DNA of 64,000 nucleotides from Andeanibacterium fulvum. GTDB lineage: Bacteria > Pseudomonadota > Alphaproteobacteria > Sphingomonadales > Sphingomonadaceae. Location: the NCBI RefSeq assembly GCF_037154085.1, contig NZ_JBANRM010000001.1, positions 372,001 through 436,000 on the forward strand, read 5' to 3'. Numbering within the stretch: position 1 is the stretch's first letter; every line of letters begins with the position of its first letter. The notes under the pieces are model-generated. The model did not search any database. It was not told the origin of the DNA and saw nothing but the letters and a program-made list of their open reading frames with translations. Of the stretch, positions 25,716-36,303 are shown in pieces. The position numbers and the translations under genes were made by a program.

Positions 25716-26626
25716 TCGAAAATACTCTCCTCGAGCAGGACAATCGTCGGCGCCGCTGGTTGCGTGCCAGCGCCGGACTGACGGCGATCATCGCCGTGTC
25801 GGCCGCGACGGGATGGGGTGTGGCAAGCCTTGCAGCCCCTGCTGCCGCTCCAGACACGGCGAAAGTTCGAGAGGCGCTCAAGCTGCGCCTGCCCAAGACG
25901 CCGATCGACGCGATCAACTGCAAGGGCCTTGGCGGCCTGTGCGAGGTCGCGTCCAAATCGACGCTCTTCTACGTCGACCGGGCCGCAAAGTATCTGGTGA
26001 TCGGCCGGGTCTACGACATGGAAGCCCGTCAGGATCTGACGGCCGCCCGGTTGCTTGCCCTCAATCCGGACCTGCTGGCAGCAGGGGCAGCGCGGCGCAG
26101 CAATCCCGAGACGCAATCGGAAGGTGGTCCGAGCGCAGCCGCAGCTTCAGATCGAAACGCGGCACCGCGACATGTCCCGCTCAGCAATCTTCCCGCCAAA
26201 GGCGCGATCACCTGGGGGCCGGCCGATGGTCCGCGTGTCGTCGTCTTTTCGGACTTCCACTGCGGCTATTGCAAGAAGCTCGAGGCCGAATTGAAGGCGA
26301 TCGGGGCGCGGGTTGAAGAGCGGCCGATCTCGATCTTCGGGGCCGAAAGCCGGCGCGATGCCGAACGGGTGCTGTGCTCGCCGCGGCCTGAGCTGGCGCT
26401 GCATATGGCCTATTCAGGTCTGGCGCTCGCCAATCCCAAACCCTGCGACACAAGCGGTCTCGATGCCAACGAGGCCTTCGCGCGGGCCCACGGTTTTGGC
26501 GGCACCCCTGTGATCGTGCGCCCCGCCGATGGCGCCGTTCTCGAAGGCTTCCGGCCTGCCGCTGTGCTCCGGGACTTCCTGCGCGCTGGCCCCTCCCTGG
26601 CCCCAACCCCTGCTCCCAAAGGATAG
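25712..26626 (+). CDS. DsbC-type thioredoxin-fold protein of the T4SS
   Basis: Predicted 304 aa, starting in an ATGA overlap with traB. A membrane anchor (about 14-38) is followed by a DsbC-like dimerisation region. The thioredoxin fold has active site F-H-C-G-Y-C-K-K near residue 183 and a cis-Pro segment GGTPVIV near 265. It would isomerise disulphides in the periplasm. The natural clients are the cysteine-rich TraN and TraU/TraH encoded downstream. Many F-type operons carry such a gene between traB and traV. Confidence 0.9.
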   Translation: MIENTLLEQDNRRRRWLRASAGLTAIIAVSAATGWGVASLAAPAAAPDTAKVREALKLRLPKTPIDAINCKGLGGLCEVASKSTLFYVDRAAKYLVIGRVYDMEARQDLTAARLLALNPDLLAAGAARRSNPETQSEGGPSAAAASDRNAAPRHVPLSNLPAKGAITWGPADGPRVVVFSDFHCGYCKKLEAELKAIGARVEERPISIFGAESRRDAERVLCSPRPELALHMAYSGLALANPKPCDTSGLDANEAFARAHGFGGTPVIVRPADGAVLEGFRPAAVLRDFLRAGPSLAPTPAPKG

Positions 26627-26630
26627 ACCC

Positions 26631-27440
26631 ATGCGTTTTCCAACACGTCTCCTTGCCTGCGCCTGTCTGGCCGGTCTTGCCAGTGGCTGCGCCACGTTCG
26701 GCACCAACGTCGAGGGCGATTTCACCTGCCGCGCGCCGAAGGGCGACTGCGCACCGGCTCACGTCATCGATGCCAAGGCGACGGACAATCTGTCGAACGG
26801 CACGCTGCTCCATGCTGACGCGCGGCAGAGGTCAGGCGTCGTGGATGCCGACACCAGCCGCACAGCGGAACGCACCTTGCGCGTCGTCTTCCCCGCTCAT
26901 GTCGATGAAGCTGGAACGCTGCATGACGAAGCGGTCGCCTGGACCGTCGTCGAAAATCCGCGCTGGGCCACCGAGCTGCGCCGCAAGGCGGGCGAGGGCC
27001 AGGGCGGATCCCTGATGCGCCAGGTCCGTCGGCAGCTGAAAGCCGCTCAGAGAGCCCCAGCACCGGACGGCGCGGAGGGAGACCCGAACGCACCTGACGA
27101 GGCGTCGCCCTTCTCGTCTGCACGCGACGACGCGGGTCAGGCTGGCGGCATCTGGGGCGCCGATGCCCCCAGTCCCTTCAACGAAACTTCAGATGCCTCG
27201 CCGCTGGTCCTCCCCTCCACGGCGCGCGAGGCCGTTGCCGGTGCCAAGGCACCGGCGGTCGAGGGGTTCGACACGTCGCCTCCCCCGCGTGATCGAGCCC
27301 CTCGGCCTGAGGCGGGGCAGAGCGCTCCGCTGTTCCCGAGCGCAGCGGCGATTGAAGCCGCGAAAGCTGCAATCCGCCCGGCAGTCAGAACCGGCGAACA
27401 GCCGATCGTCAGCACCTCCCAGACCAAGGAGCCCAAGTGA
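26631..27440 (+). CDS. traV: Conjugal transfer lipoprotein TraV
   Basis: Predicted 269 aa. A lipoprotein signal ends in LASGC (Cys near residue 20). Next comes the TraV hallmark of two spaced cysteines (F-T-C then K-G-D-C near 35-43). The long C-terminal half is Pro/Ala/Ser-rich and predicted disordered, longer than plasmid F TraV. It is the outer-membrane lipoprotein of the TraK-TraV-TraB core. The stop overlaps the traC start (TGATG). Confidence 0.9.
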   Translation: MRFPTRLLACACLAGLASGCATFGTNVEGDFTCRAPKGDCAPAHVIDAKATDNLSNGTLLHADARQRSGVVDADTSRTAERTLRVVFPAHVDEAGTLHDEAVAWTVVENPRWATELRRKAGEGQGGSLMRQVRRQLKAAQRAPAPDGAEGDPNAPDEASPFSSARDDAGQAGGIWGADAPSPFNETSDASPLVLPSTAREAVAGAKAPAVEGFDTSPPPRDRAPRPEAGQSAPLFPSAAAIEAAKAAIRPAVRTGEQPIVSTSQTKEPK

Positions 27441-29983
27441 TGGCCGAACAACTCAAGACCGTCGTCGATCGGCTGCTCAGTGGATTGCTGGGTGATGCCG
27501 AGCACGCCGACAAAGCCCGCCCGCAGCTCATGGTCGACATGCTCTCCGACTGGCTCCCCTACCGGGTCTATGATCCGGCAACCCGTCTTTACTTCAACGC
27601 ACGCTCGAAGGGCTTTGTCCTTTCGGTTACGCCGCTGATCGGAGCCGACGAGCGCACCGGGGAAATACTGGGACAGTTCTTCTCGGAAGGACTGCCGGCA
27701 GGCGCCTGCCTTCAGGTACTCCACCTTGCAAGCCCGCGCATCAGCAGGATCATCGCCCCGTGGTTCGCCCCACGATACATCCAGGGCGGCGTGTACGAGG
27801 CAATTGCCCGGCACCGGGCGCGGCGGCTCTATTCGCTCGTCTGGGAGTCCGGCTCGCCGGACGCGCCCTTCCATGCGCGGCATCACCAGGTGATCGTCTC
27901 GGTCGGGGTGCCGACCTCCAAGTCGGTCAGCAATGAGGATCTCAAGCAGACCCGCGATGGCCTGGTGGCGATGCTCAAGTCGCTCAATCTCGGCGTGGTC
28001 GAAGTCAGGCCGGAAGCGCTCATCGCTGTCATCGATGATCTGACTTCGCCCACCACCGCTCCGCAGGACGATGCGGTGCCCTACAACCCGAATGATCCAA
28101 TCGCATCCCAGGCGATCCGCCACGACATCGAACTGGTGGTGGCTGAAGACCGCATGCGGCTCGTCACCGAGCGTTTCCGTCCCACTGGCAAGGTCAATGA
28201 CGGCGTGCCCGAGATCGGGACCGTCTATCCCGATGCCTTCGATGTCCGGCATTTTGCCGTACGCAACATGCCATCGCGCTGGGCCCCGTGGGAATGCTCG
28301 CGGCTGATCGGCGACCTGTTCACCGACAAGCTGCGCTTCCCCTGCCCCGCCGCCACCATGCTGTGTCTCGTCTATCCGGACCAGGAGGCTGCATCGGCGA
28401 AGGCCGGATTCAAGTTCATGCGGACGACCAGCCTCGCCGGGACCCGCAGCGCCCGGTTCCTGCCTCGGATCGGCGAACAGGCCGCCGAGTGGCAGCATGT
28501 TCAGGCCGAGCTTCAGGAAGGCCGCCGTCTCGTGCGGGTCTTCTACGGTGTCACGACCTATTCACCGCTGGGCCAGGGCGATCGCCACGAACGCGCGATC
28601 AAATCGATCTACAAGGCGGCGGGCTGGGACCTTACCGACGAGCGCTACCTCCAGATCCAGGGATTGCTCGCCGCGATGCCGCTCACCCTGGCTGACGGGC
28701 TCGGCGCCGACATGGAGCGGCTGAAGCGGTTCAAGACTGTGTTGTCGACGACCGCCGCCAATATCGCGCCCATGCAGGGCGAGTATCTCGGCAGCGCCCA
28801 CCCCCACCTGCTGTTCGTCGGGCGGCGCGGCCAGCCTTTCTTCTGGTCCCCGTTCGAGAACGAGGCGGGCAACCACAATGTCGCGATCTGCGGCAAGTCG
28901 GGATCGGGCAAATCGGTGCTGCTCCAGGAGATGTGCGCGGCCCTGCGCGGCGCCGGCGCGCAGGTGGTCGTGATCGACGACGGCCGCAGCTTCGAGCATT
29001 CGGTCAAGCTACAGGGCGGCCGCTTTGTCGAGTTCACGATTGCAGCGGGCTTTTGCCTCAACCCGTTTTCGATGATCGATGGGACCCGCGCGGCCGAGGA
29101 CGAAGACTACCGTCTCGACTGCTTCGGGATGATCAAGGCGATCGTCGGGCAAATGGCTCGCCACAGCGCGAAGCTGACCGATACCGAGCGCGGGCTTATC
29201 GACCGGGCCGTCAATCTCGTCTGGGCGGAACATGGTGCCGCAGCGACGGTCACCACAGTTGGCGAGATGCTGGCCAGTCTTGGGAATGACACCGCCTCAG
29301 ACATTGCGACTGCGCTTGCCCCCTACATGGCGGGCGGAACTTACGGCGCCTTCTTCGAAGGCCAGGCAAGCCTCGACCTCGATGCGGACTTCACGGTCTT
29401 CGAGATGTCCGACCTCGCGAGCCGGGAGGATCTGCGTAGCGTCGTGCTCTCAGCCATCATGTTCATGACCAGCCAAGCCATGACGCGAAGCCCAAGGTCG
29501 CTGCGCAAGCTTCTGCTGATCGATGAAGCCTGGTCGATGCTCAAGGGCGGCTCGATGGGTGAATTCGTCGAAACCTACGCCCGCACCTGCCGCAAATATG
29601 GCGGCGCGCTGGCGACCGCTACCCAGTCGCTCAACGACTACTACAAGTCCGACGGGGCAACGGCGGCGCTCGAGAACAGCGACTGGATGCTGATCCTCCA
29701 GCAGAAGCCGGAGACGATCGCCGATTTCAAGGCGAGCAAGCGCCTCGATATGGACGATCGCACCGAGACGCTGATCCGCAGTCTCAAGCGCTCCGGGAGC
29801 GACTATTCCGAGGTGTTCATCAAGGGGCCGGAGACCGAGGCGATCGGGCGGCTCGTGCTCGATGACTATTCGGCAACGCTCTTCTCGAGTTCGCCCCAGA
29901 CCTTTGCCGCCATCGATGCCGAGATCGCGCGCGGGCACCAGCTCGCCGATGCCATCGAGCGCATCGCTCATCCCACCCGCTGA
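27440..29983 (+). CDS. traC: T4SS ATPase TraC (VirB4-like)
   Basis: Predicted 847 aa. The N-terminal TraC_F_IV domain (about 20-420) precedes a VirB4 ATPase domain with Walker A CGKSGSGKSVLLQE (about 483-496) and Walker B LLLIDEAWSML (about 690-700). It ends with the arginine-finger region QQKPETIADF. TraC powers pilus assembly at the inner membrane. The length matches the family, and the frame is intact. Confidence 0.96.
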   Translation: MAEQLKTVVDRLLSGLLGDAEHADKARPQLMVDMLSDWLPYRVYDPATRLYFNARSKGFVLSVTPLIGADERTGEILGQFFSEGLPAGACLQVLHLASPRISRIIAPWFAPRYIQGGVYEAIARHRARRLYSLVWESGSPDAPFHARHHQVIVSVGVPTSKSVSNEDLKQTRDGLVAMLKSLNLGVVEVRPEALIAVIDDLTSPTTAPQDDAVPYNPNDPIASQAIRHDIELVVAEDRMRLVTERFRPTGKVNDGVPEIGTVYPDAFDVRHFAVRNMPSRWAPWECSRLIGDLFTDKLRFPCPAATMLCLVYPDQEAASAKAGFKFMRTTSLAGTRSARFLPRIGEQAAEWQHVQAELQEGRRLVRVFYGVTTYSPLGQGDRHERAIKSIYKAAGWDLTDERYLQIQGLLAAMPLTLADGLGADMERLKRFKTVLSTTAANIAPMQGEYLGSAHPHLLFVGRRGQPFFWSPFENEAGNHNVAICGKSGSGKSVLLQEMCAALRGAGAQVVVIDDGRSFEHSVKLQGGRFVEFTIAAGFCLNPFSMIDGTRAAEDEDYRLDCFGMIKAIVGQMARHSAKLTDTERGLIDRAVNLVWAEHGAAATVTTVGEMLASLGNDTASDIATALAPYMAGGTYGAFFEGQASLDLDADFTVFEMSDLASREDLRSVVLSAIMFMTSQAMTRSPRSLRKLLLIDEAWSMLKGGSMGEFVETYARTCRKYGGALATATQSLNDYYKSDGATAALENSDWMLILQQKPETIADFKASKRLDMDDRTETLIRSLKRSGSDYSEVFIKGPETEAIGRLVLDDYSATLFSSSPQTFAAIDAEIARGHQLADAIERIAHPTR

Positions 29984-30012
29984 CACCCCATCACCAAAGG
30001 ATCCCTATCTCC

Positions 30013-30405
30013 ATGCCTCTCCATCTCGTCACCCCGTTCGACCGGACCGACCCGTCCGAAGACGAACAGCCCGTCAGCCCGCAGGTGCAGACCTTGCGCT
30101 CGCGCATGGCCGATGGCTGCTACATCCTGCTTCGCGGCTGCCTGTTTCTCGGCTCATCCTACCTGATGGCGCTGGGCCTGCCGCTGCTGTTCTTCCTGCT
30201 GTTGTCAGGCGGCAGTCCCGATGCCTTCTTCGCCCATGTCGCCAATCTCGGTGACCGCTTCCTGGCGGCCGACCTCGCACGGCGCGTGACATTCCTCGGC
30301 CAGTGCAAGTTCGTTCTGATCGGTCTCGCGACGCTCGTTGTCGTGTGGCGCATGCCGCGCTTCATCCGCGATCTCGACCGCGAACTTTCGGGAGAAAAGC
30401 TGTGA
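30013..30405 (+). CDS. Unrecognised membrane protein of the tra operon
   Basis: Predicted 130 aa, placed between traC and trbI. A cytoplasmic N-terminal ~40 residues precede a membrane segment (about 40-65; LFLGSSYLMALGLPLLFFLLL). A second segment lies near 100-115 (FVLIGLATLVVVW), followed by a basic tail ending R-D-L-D-R-E-L. It is not a standard F-plasmid protein by sequence. Its position resembles that of small accessory genes in sphingomonad-type operons. The GTG start of trbI overlaps its stop (GTGA), so it is clearly part of the operon. The role in transfer is unknown. Confidence 0.8.
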   Translation: MPLHLVTPFDRTDPSEDEQPVSPQVQTLRSRMADGCYILLRGCLFLGSSYLMALGLPLLFFLLLSGGSPDAFFAHVANLGDRFLAADLARRVTFLGQCKFVLIGLATLVVVWRMPRFIRDLDRELSGEKL

Positions 30406-30809
30406 AGAACATTCTGGCAACATCGAGCCTGCGGGGGCGGCTTTCAGCGATCAATCTCACCGCTGTCCTGGTCGGCGCCGGCATGATCGGTCAGGTGCTG
30501 TGGGGTGTCTGGGCGACGGACAAGCTGCTCATCCTGGAAAAACGCGAGGTCGTCACGGTTCAGCTGAGCCGGATCATGGGCGACTTCATCGAAGCCGAAG
30601 CACGTGCCGGTCGGCCGCCTGAAGAAACCAGACTGCGCGTCCAGGCCTACCTCAAGGCCGTGGAAGCCTCGGTACAGAAGCTCGGACGCGAAGGCCGGAC
30701 AGTTCTGGTTGCCGAAGCAGTGGTCGCCGGGAGCACACCGGACCTGACCGGGTCTGTGCGTGCCGACGTCGTGCGCCGCATGGGAGCCATTCCCAATGCA
30801 GCCCGCTGA
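30402..30809 (+). CDS. trbI: Conjugal transfer protein TrbI (F-type)
   Basis: Predicted 135 aa from a GTG at 30402 overlapping the previous stop. It has one N-terminal membrane helix (about 15-38), then a short amphipathic periplasmic region with REVVTVQLSRIM and a helix of charged residues. This fits the F-type TrbI family, a pilus-assembly helper that affects pilus retraction in F. The family is poorly conserved, so the name leans on gene order before the S26 peptidase and traW. Confidence 0.75.
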   Translation: MKNILATSSLRGRLSAINLTAVLVGAGMIGQVLWGVWATDKLLILEKREVVTVQLSRIMGDFIEAEARAGRPPEETRLRVQAYLKAVEASVQKLGREGRTVLVAEAVVAGSTPDLTGSVRADVVRRMGAIPNAAR

Positions 30810-31320
30810 TCTCTTTATCCGCTCAGCTTCGGCGCGCCGGCTCGTGCTTTGGGGCGGGCTCGGCGCCGGGGCACTGGCCCTCTCCTCGCTTGCCGCCTTC
30901 GCGCAGGGCCATGCGCTTATGATCAATGTGAGCCCCAGCCTGCCCTACTGGGCCATCTGGGTCACGCGGGGGGCACCCGTGCATCGCGGGGACATCATCC
31001 TGTTCGACCCACCCACCTCGCCTTTGTTAGTCAAGCATTTCGGGGCGAAGCCCAAGCCGTTCGGCAAGCGGGTGAGCGGTGTTCCGGGCGACATCATCAC
31101 CGAGCAAAACCGCATCTACTTCGTCAACGGTGAGGCCGTGGCCAAGGCCAAGCTTGAGAGCCGCCTCGGCGAACCGCTGGCGCTTGGACCTACGGGGCGC
31201 GTGCCGAAAGGCTGCTACTTCGTCACCAGCGAACACAAGGATGGCTTCGACAGTCGCTATGCCGCGATCGGTTGGATCTGTGGACCGCGCATACTCGGAG
31301 TCGGGAGGCCAATCCTGTGA
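30796..31320 (+). CDS. S26-type conjugative transfer peptidase TraF
   Basis: Predicted 174 aa from ATG 30796 overlapping the trbI end. A single N-terminal membrane helix precedes a signal-peptidase fold. The candidate catalytic Ser lies in NVSPSLP (Ser48 likely) and the catalytic Lys in GKRVSGVPGD (Lys91). A G-C-Y-F-V-T-S-E and a D-S-R-Y motif follow. RP4 TraF, of this family, trims and cyclises the pilin TrbC. This protein probably matures TraA. It should not be confused with the thioredoxin-like F-type TraF at 35452-36303. Confidence 0.9.
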   Translation: MQPADLFIRSASARRLVLWGGLGAGALALSSLAAFAQGHALMINVSPSLPYWAIWVTRGAPVHRGDIILFDPPTSPLLVKHFGAKPKPFGKRVSGVPGDIITEQNRIYFVNGEAVAKAKLESRLGEPLALGPTGRVPKGCYFVTSEHKDGFDSRYAAIGWICGPRILGVGRPIL

Positions 31321-31957
31321 GGCTCCTCACTCTGCCGGTTTGCACCACTGCGCTGGCGCTGGCCATCGCACCACAGGCAATGGCTCGCGATTACGGCCAG
31401 CACGGCGCGGTATGGCCGGTCATCGAACCGGACCTGCTTCAGCAGATCCATGCCAGGCTCACCCAGCTTGAGAAGACCGGCGAAACGGCCCGTCTCAACG
31501 AAGAGCTGAAGCGGCGGACAATCGCCCGGGTCAACCGGCCAGAGCCTGTCGCTGGCGTCACCCTCGCCTCTGCGCTGCGCAGCTGGCGCTTCGATCCGAC
31601 GATCACCGTCCCGCGCGATGTTGCCGACGACAAGGGCCGGCTCATAATTGCCGCAGGCACGCGGGTCAATCCGCTCGATACCGTGCCGCTCCGGGCTCCG
31701 CTCGTCTTTCTCGATGGGGACGACCCGGCACAGCTCGCCTGGGCCACCCGTCGCTATGCCAGCACCAAGGCGAAGCTCATCCTCGTGCGGGGTGCGCCGC
31801 TCGAACTCATGAAGGCCCGGCAGCGGCGCTTCTACTTCGATCAGGGCGGCACGCTGGTGAAACACTTTGGCATTCGCGCGGTGCCCGCAACCGTCGAGCA
31901 GCAGGGCCGCGCGCTCATCATCACCGAACAGCCCCCTCTCAAGGAGCGTGCGCCGTC

Positions 31958-31961
<4 letters not shown>
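31317..31961 (+). CDS. traW: Conjugal transfer protein TraW
   Basis: Predicted 214 aa from a GTG at 31317 overlapping the previous stop. A signal peptide (ends near AMA-RD) precedes the conserved R-D-Y-G start of mature TraW, the Trp in AVWPV, the central D-P-T-I-T-V-P-R-D and the thioredoxin-like C-terminal part with D-Q-G-G-T-L-V-K-H-F-G-I and A-V-P-A-T-V. TraW works with TraU and TrbC in pilus extension. Confidence 0.92.
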
Positions 31962-32982
<1,021 letters not shown>

Positions 32983-32986
<4 letters not shown>

Positions 32987-33747
32987 ACAAAATTCCTCAT
33001 CTTCTTGTCGTCGCATCGCTTTCCAGCCTCGCTGCTTTGGCTGGCGCCTCGGCTCAGACGGCCGAACCGGACCTCGATCTGGCCGCTATCCGGGCGCGGG
33101 CCAGTGCTGGTGCCCCCGATGCCGACGCGCTGTCTGCCAATGCCCGCGCCAGAGCCGAAGCCCTGGCGCGGGAGGCGAGGACCAGCTCCGACGAGGCCGA
33201 GGCGCACGCCCGCCGCTACACGCGTGAAGCCGCCGCAAACGCGAAGCCTGGTGAGGCCAGCACATTCGATTTTGACCGAATGGTGGCCGATGCCGGCGCC
33301 ATGACCAGCGAAGGCATGGGCGAGGCGCCGAGGTTCATCGCCTTTGCTTCGCTATCGATGCCGCCTGCAGCGCTGCGTGCGATGATCGACGACGTGACCA
33401 AGGCTGGCGGTGTTGTTGCCTTGCGCGGGCTGCCCGGCAACAGCGCCAAGGCTCTCACGGCGGCATTGGCCAAAGTTGCCAAGCCCGGCGAGCAACTGGA
33501 CGGCGTCGGCATCGACCCGCGGCTGTTCCGCGCCTTCGGAATCGAGGCGGTGCCCACCTACGTCGTCACCAGCAGCGACTTCGATCTATGCGACGGGTTC
33601 GACTGCCGGACGCAAGTTCCGCCGCACGACCGGATGAGCGGCAATGTCAGCGCAGCTTACGCGCTCGAGACCTTCGCGCGCGGCGGCGGCCCCGGCGCTT
33701 TGCTCGCCGCCCAGCACCTCGCCCGTCTTGAAAGGCAGGTTCCATGA
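32983..33747 (+). CDS. trbC: Pilus assembly protein TrbC (F-type)
   Basis: Predicted 254 aa from ATG 32983 in an ATGA overlap. A signal peptide (ends near ASA-QT) and a long alanine-rich charged helix (about 30-85) precede the TrbC domain. This has a thioredoxin-like fold with FIAFASLSMP, VVALRGLPGNS, a D-P-R-L-F-R-A-F-G-I segment and A-V-P-T-Y-V, and a C-D-G-F-D-C pair near 200. It acts with TraW in pilus assembly. Confidence 0.9.
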
Positions 33748-35471
33748 AACGATCGGTCCTCTCTCTCGCTGGCGTGGGCGCGCTTCTTCTCGCCCTCGTC
33801 GGCCCGCTCCACGCCCAAACCACAACTGATGCTGCCAAGGCCGACGGCAAGGCTTTCGGGCGGGACAAGACAGCCGCGGCGCAAAGCGCGGCAACGACGA
33901 ACCCGGATGCAAGCCGCATCCCCAATTTCGGCGGCACGCCGAGCCAGTCGGGTTACTTCGACGATCCTGACCGGATGAGCCGCGAAGCGGCGAGCCAGGC
34001 GACGACCAACACCGGCTACAAGGCCATGCGGGATTCGATGGACCGGCGCGCCCGGTTTGCGCCGCAGGATCTCGATGCAACGATCGCGCGCAGCAATGTG
34101 ATCAGCGATGACCCGCTCGCCTATACAAGCGGAATGGCCATCGGCGGCTCGCAGGGACGCTGCGTGCCCTTGCCGCCGGCCAGCGGAACCGCGGCGCGCT
34201 ACATGGCGACCTGCAATGTCGGCTATACGGCAACCCAGGAGACGCGGACCTGCCCCGTGACGTTGACCGCGCGTGTCGAGCAGCGGCAGGTCTACGGCTA
34301 CTACTGTGTTGGTGGAAGCGGGGTCGACCCGGTTTCGGTCTACAACTGCAACCGCTACCCCGCGCCGCAATGCACGGTCACGCAGTCCTATCCGATCAAC
34401 CTGTGCGATCCCTATTTCGGGATCTACTGGGGCTGTAACTCGGGTGATCTGAGGGTCGATCTCGTCAGTTGCACGGCGCCGGTCGATGGCGCGACACCCT
34501 ACACGGTGACAGGCGAGAACGTCGTCACGACCACGCGCGATGAAAGCCAGTGTGCTGGTCTTGCGGCTGATACCTCGTGCCAGCAGGACACCGAGACGTG
34601 CACGGACAGCGATCCGGTGACCCGCATCGTCGATGGCATCGCCGTGACGCAGCCGTGCTGGGCGTGGAGCCGCAATTACAGCTGCGCGCAGTTCACCGAG
34701 GCACAGGACTGCCAGACACTTGAAGCCACTCCGGGCTGCAAGCTGGTGCGCGAAGACTGCCTCGCGGGCGAGCCCTGCCGCACCTGGGAGCGGGTCTATG
34801 ATTGCCCGGTTCCAGACCAGCCTGCGAACACCAACCAGTTCATCTGCGACGGTGATGTCTACTGCATCGATGGCTCGTGCGAGACCATCCAGCGCGAGGC
34901 CAACGACGAGTTCAAGGATGCGGCCGTCGCCTTGAACGCGATGAACCAGGCGCGCCGCGAATTCGATCCGGACAACCTCACTCTGTTCAAGGGGACCCGA
35001 GAAAGCTGCTCGTCCAAGGTCTTCGGCGTGCTCAACTGCTGCAAAGGCAAGGGTTTCCCGCTTATCCCCGGCATCCAGCTGCTCGTGGCGCTGGGCTGCA
35101 GCCGCGAGGAGATGCTGCTGCATCAGAAGGATGCGCAGGGTCTGTGCGCCTACGTCGGCACTTATTGCTCGTCCTCCTTCCTTGGCGTGTGCCTGACCAA
35201 GCGCAAGGTCTACTGCTGCTTTGAATCCAAGCTCTCGCGGATCCTGCAGGAGCAAGGCCGCCAGCAGCTGAACAAGCCCTGGGGCAAGCCGAAGACCGAG
35301 CAATGCCAAGGCTTCACCATCGACGAGTTTGCCCGGCTCGACCTCTCGAAAATGGACTTCAGCGAGGTCTACGCCGAGTTTACCGACGCCGCCCGCCTGC
35401 CTGACGAGCTGCAGGCAACTCAAGACATCCAACAGAAGATCGAGGACTACTATGCCCGCGCCCGCCAGTAA
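33744..35471 (+). CDS. traN: Mating-pair stabilisation protein TraN
   Basis: Predicted 575 aa, secreted (signal ends near LHA-QT). The N-terminal ~130 residues are Ala/Gly/Asp-rich; the rest is strongly cysteine-rich, as in TraN, with repeated C-x-V/C-x-N pairs and the conserved C-terminal C-C-x-G-x-G-F and K-V-Y-C-C-F-E-S-K-L-S-R-I-L-Q-E-Q-G-R-Q-Q. TraN is the outer-membrane adhesin that stabilises the donor-recipient contact. It is shorter in the middle than plasmid F TraN, so the receptor-binding tip may differ. Confidence 0.94.
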   Translation: MKRSVLSLAGVGALLLALVGPLHAQTTTDAAKADGKAFGRDKTAAAQSAATTNPDASRIPNFGGTPSQSGYFDDPDRMSREAASQATTNTGYKAMRDSMDRRARFAPQDLDATIARSNVISDDPLAYTSGMAIGGSQGRCVPLPPASGTAARYMATCNVGYTATQETRTCPVTLTARVEQRQVYGYYCVGGSGVDPVSVYNCNRYPAPQCTVTQSYPINLCDPYFGIYWGCNSGDLRVDLVSCTAPVDGATPYTVTGENVVTTTRDESQCAGLAADTSCQQDTETCTDSDPVTRIVDGIAVTQPCWAWSRNYSCAQFTEAQDCQTLEATPGCKLVREDCLAGEPCRTWERVYDCPVPDQPANTNQFICDGDVYCIDGSCETIQREANDEFKDAAVALNAMNQARREFDPDNLTLFKGTRESCSSKVFGVLNCCKGKGFPLIPGIQLLVALGCSREEMLLHQKDAQGLCAYVGTYCSSSFLGVCLTKRKVYCCFESKLSRILQEQGRQQLNKPWGKPKTEQCQGFTIDEFARLDLSKMDFSEVYAEFTDAARLPDELQATQDIQQKIEDYYARARQ

Positions 35472-36303
35472 GGCCGCGTGGCGGCTGCTTGCCGCCTGCG
35501 CAATTGCCAATTCCTTTTGCCAGTTTTCTCCGGCGACCGCCCAGTCGGCCGCAAGCCGGGCCGATGCGCCGCCGAGCGCGCAGCCGGCCGAGCGCCAGGA
35601 TAGCTTCTATTGCGAGGAGCGGCGGCTTGGATACTGGTTCTACTGCGAGCGGCCCAAGACGCCGGACCAGAATTCGCCCTCGCCAGCACCTACGTCCAGC
35701 GCGACCAGCCAACTTGATGCGATCACGGCGACTTTGCGCGAACTGAAGGCCAAGGCGATCCTCGAGCCGACGCCAGCAAATGTGACGGCCTATATCCGCT
35801 TCCAGCGCGCCCAGCTCGACCGGGCGTCGCTCTTCAGCGACGTCTGGCAGCGGGCGATCTGGCAGGATCCCGAGCTCGACTACACGCTGCAGCGCCCGGT
35901 CTCGACGCTTGGCAAGCGCCAGTGGCAGGATTCTCGAAGCGCGGAACGGAACGCCGCGATGGCCCAGCTTTCCGAGCGTTACGGGCTGTTCTACTTCTTC
36001 GCCCAGAGCTGCGGCGCTTGCGAAGTCATGTCGCCGATCGTGCAGAGCGTTGCCTCGACCTGGCATATCGCGGTGCGCGCGATTTCGACCGATGGCGGCC
36101 CGTCGCGGCATTTCCCGAACTACACGGTCGAGACCAACCAGCGCAGCCGCATGGGGCTCGAGCCCAAGATCACGCCAGCGGTCGTGCTCTGGGACGCGCG
36201 GACCGGCCGCCCCATTCCGATCGGCTACGGCGTCATGAGCGCCGACGAGCTTCAGGACCGGATTTACCTCCTCACATCGAAGGAAGCTGGACGTGACTAC
36301 TAG
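35452..36303 (+). CDS. traF: F-type pilus assembly protein TraF (thioredoxin-like)
   Basis: Predicted 283 aa from ATG 35452, overlapping the traN end by 20 bases. A signal peptide (ends near ATA-QS) is followed by F-Y-C-E-E-R and W-F-Y-C-E, typical of TraF. The C-terminal thioredoxin fold has FFAQSCGACEVM (CxxC near residue 187) and ITPAVVLWD. Plasmid F TraF has usually lost the CxxC; here it is kept, so it may be redox-active. Confidence 0.93.
   Translation: MPAPASKAAWRLLAACAIANSFCQFSPATAQSAASRADAPPSAQPAERQDSFYCEERRLGYWFYCERPKTPDQNSPSPAPTSSATSQLDAITATLRELKAKAILEPTPANVTAYIRFQRAQLDRASLFSDVWQRAIWQDPELDYTLQRPVSTLGKRQWQDSRSAERNAAMAQLSERYGLFYFFAQSCGACEVMSPIVQSVASTWHIAVRAISTDGGPSRHFPNYTVETNQRSRMGLEPKITPAVVLWDARTGRPIPIGYGVMSADELQDRIYLLTSKEAGRDY

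Noticed and set aside
33657..35510. 617-aa open frame antisense to traN
   Set aside because: Mirror frame of a well-supported cysteine-rich gene; no start signal or domain.
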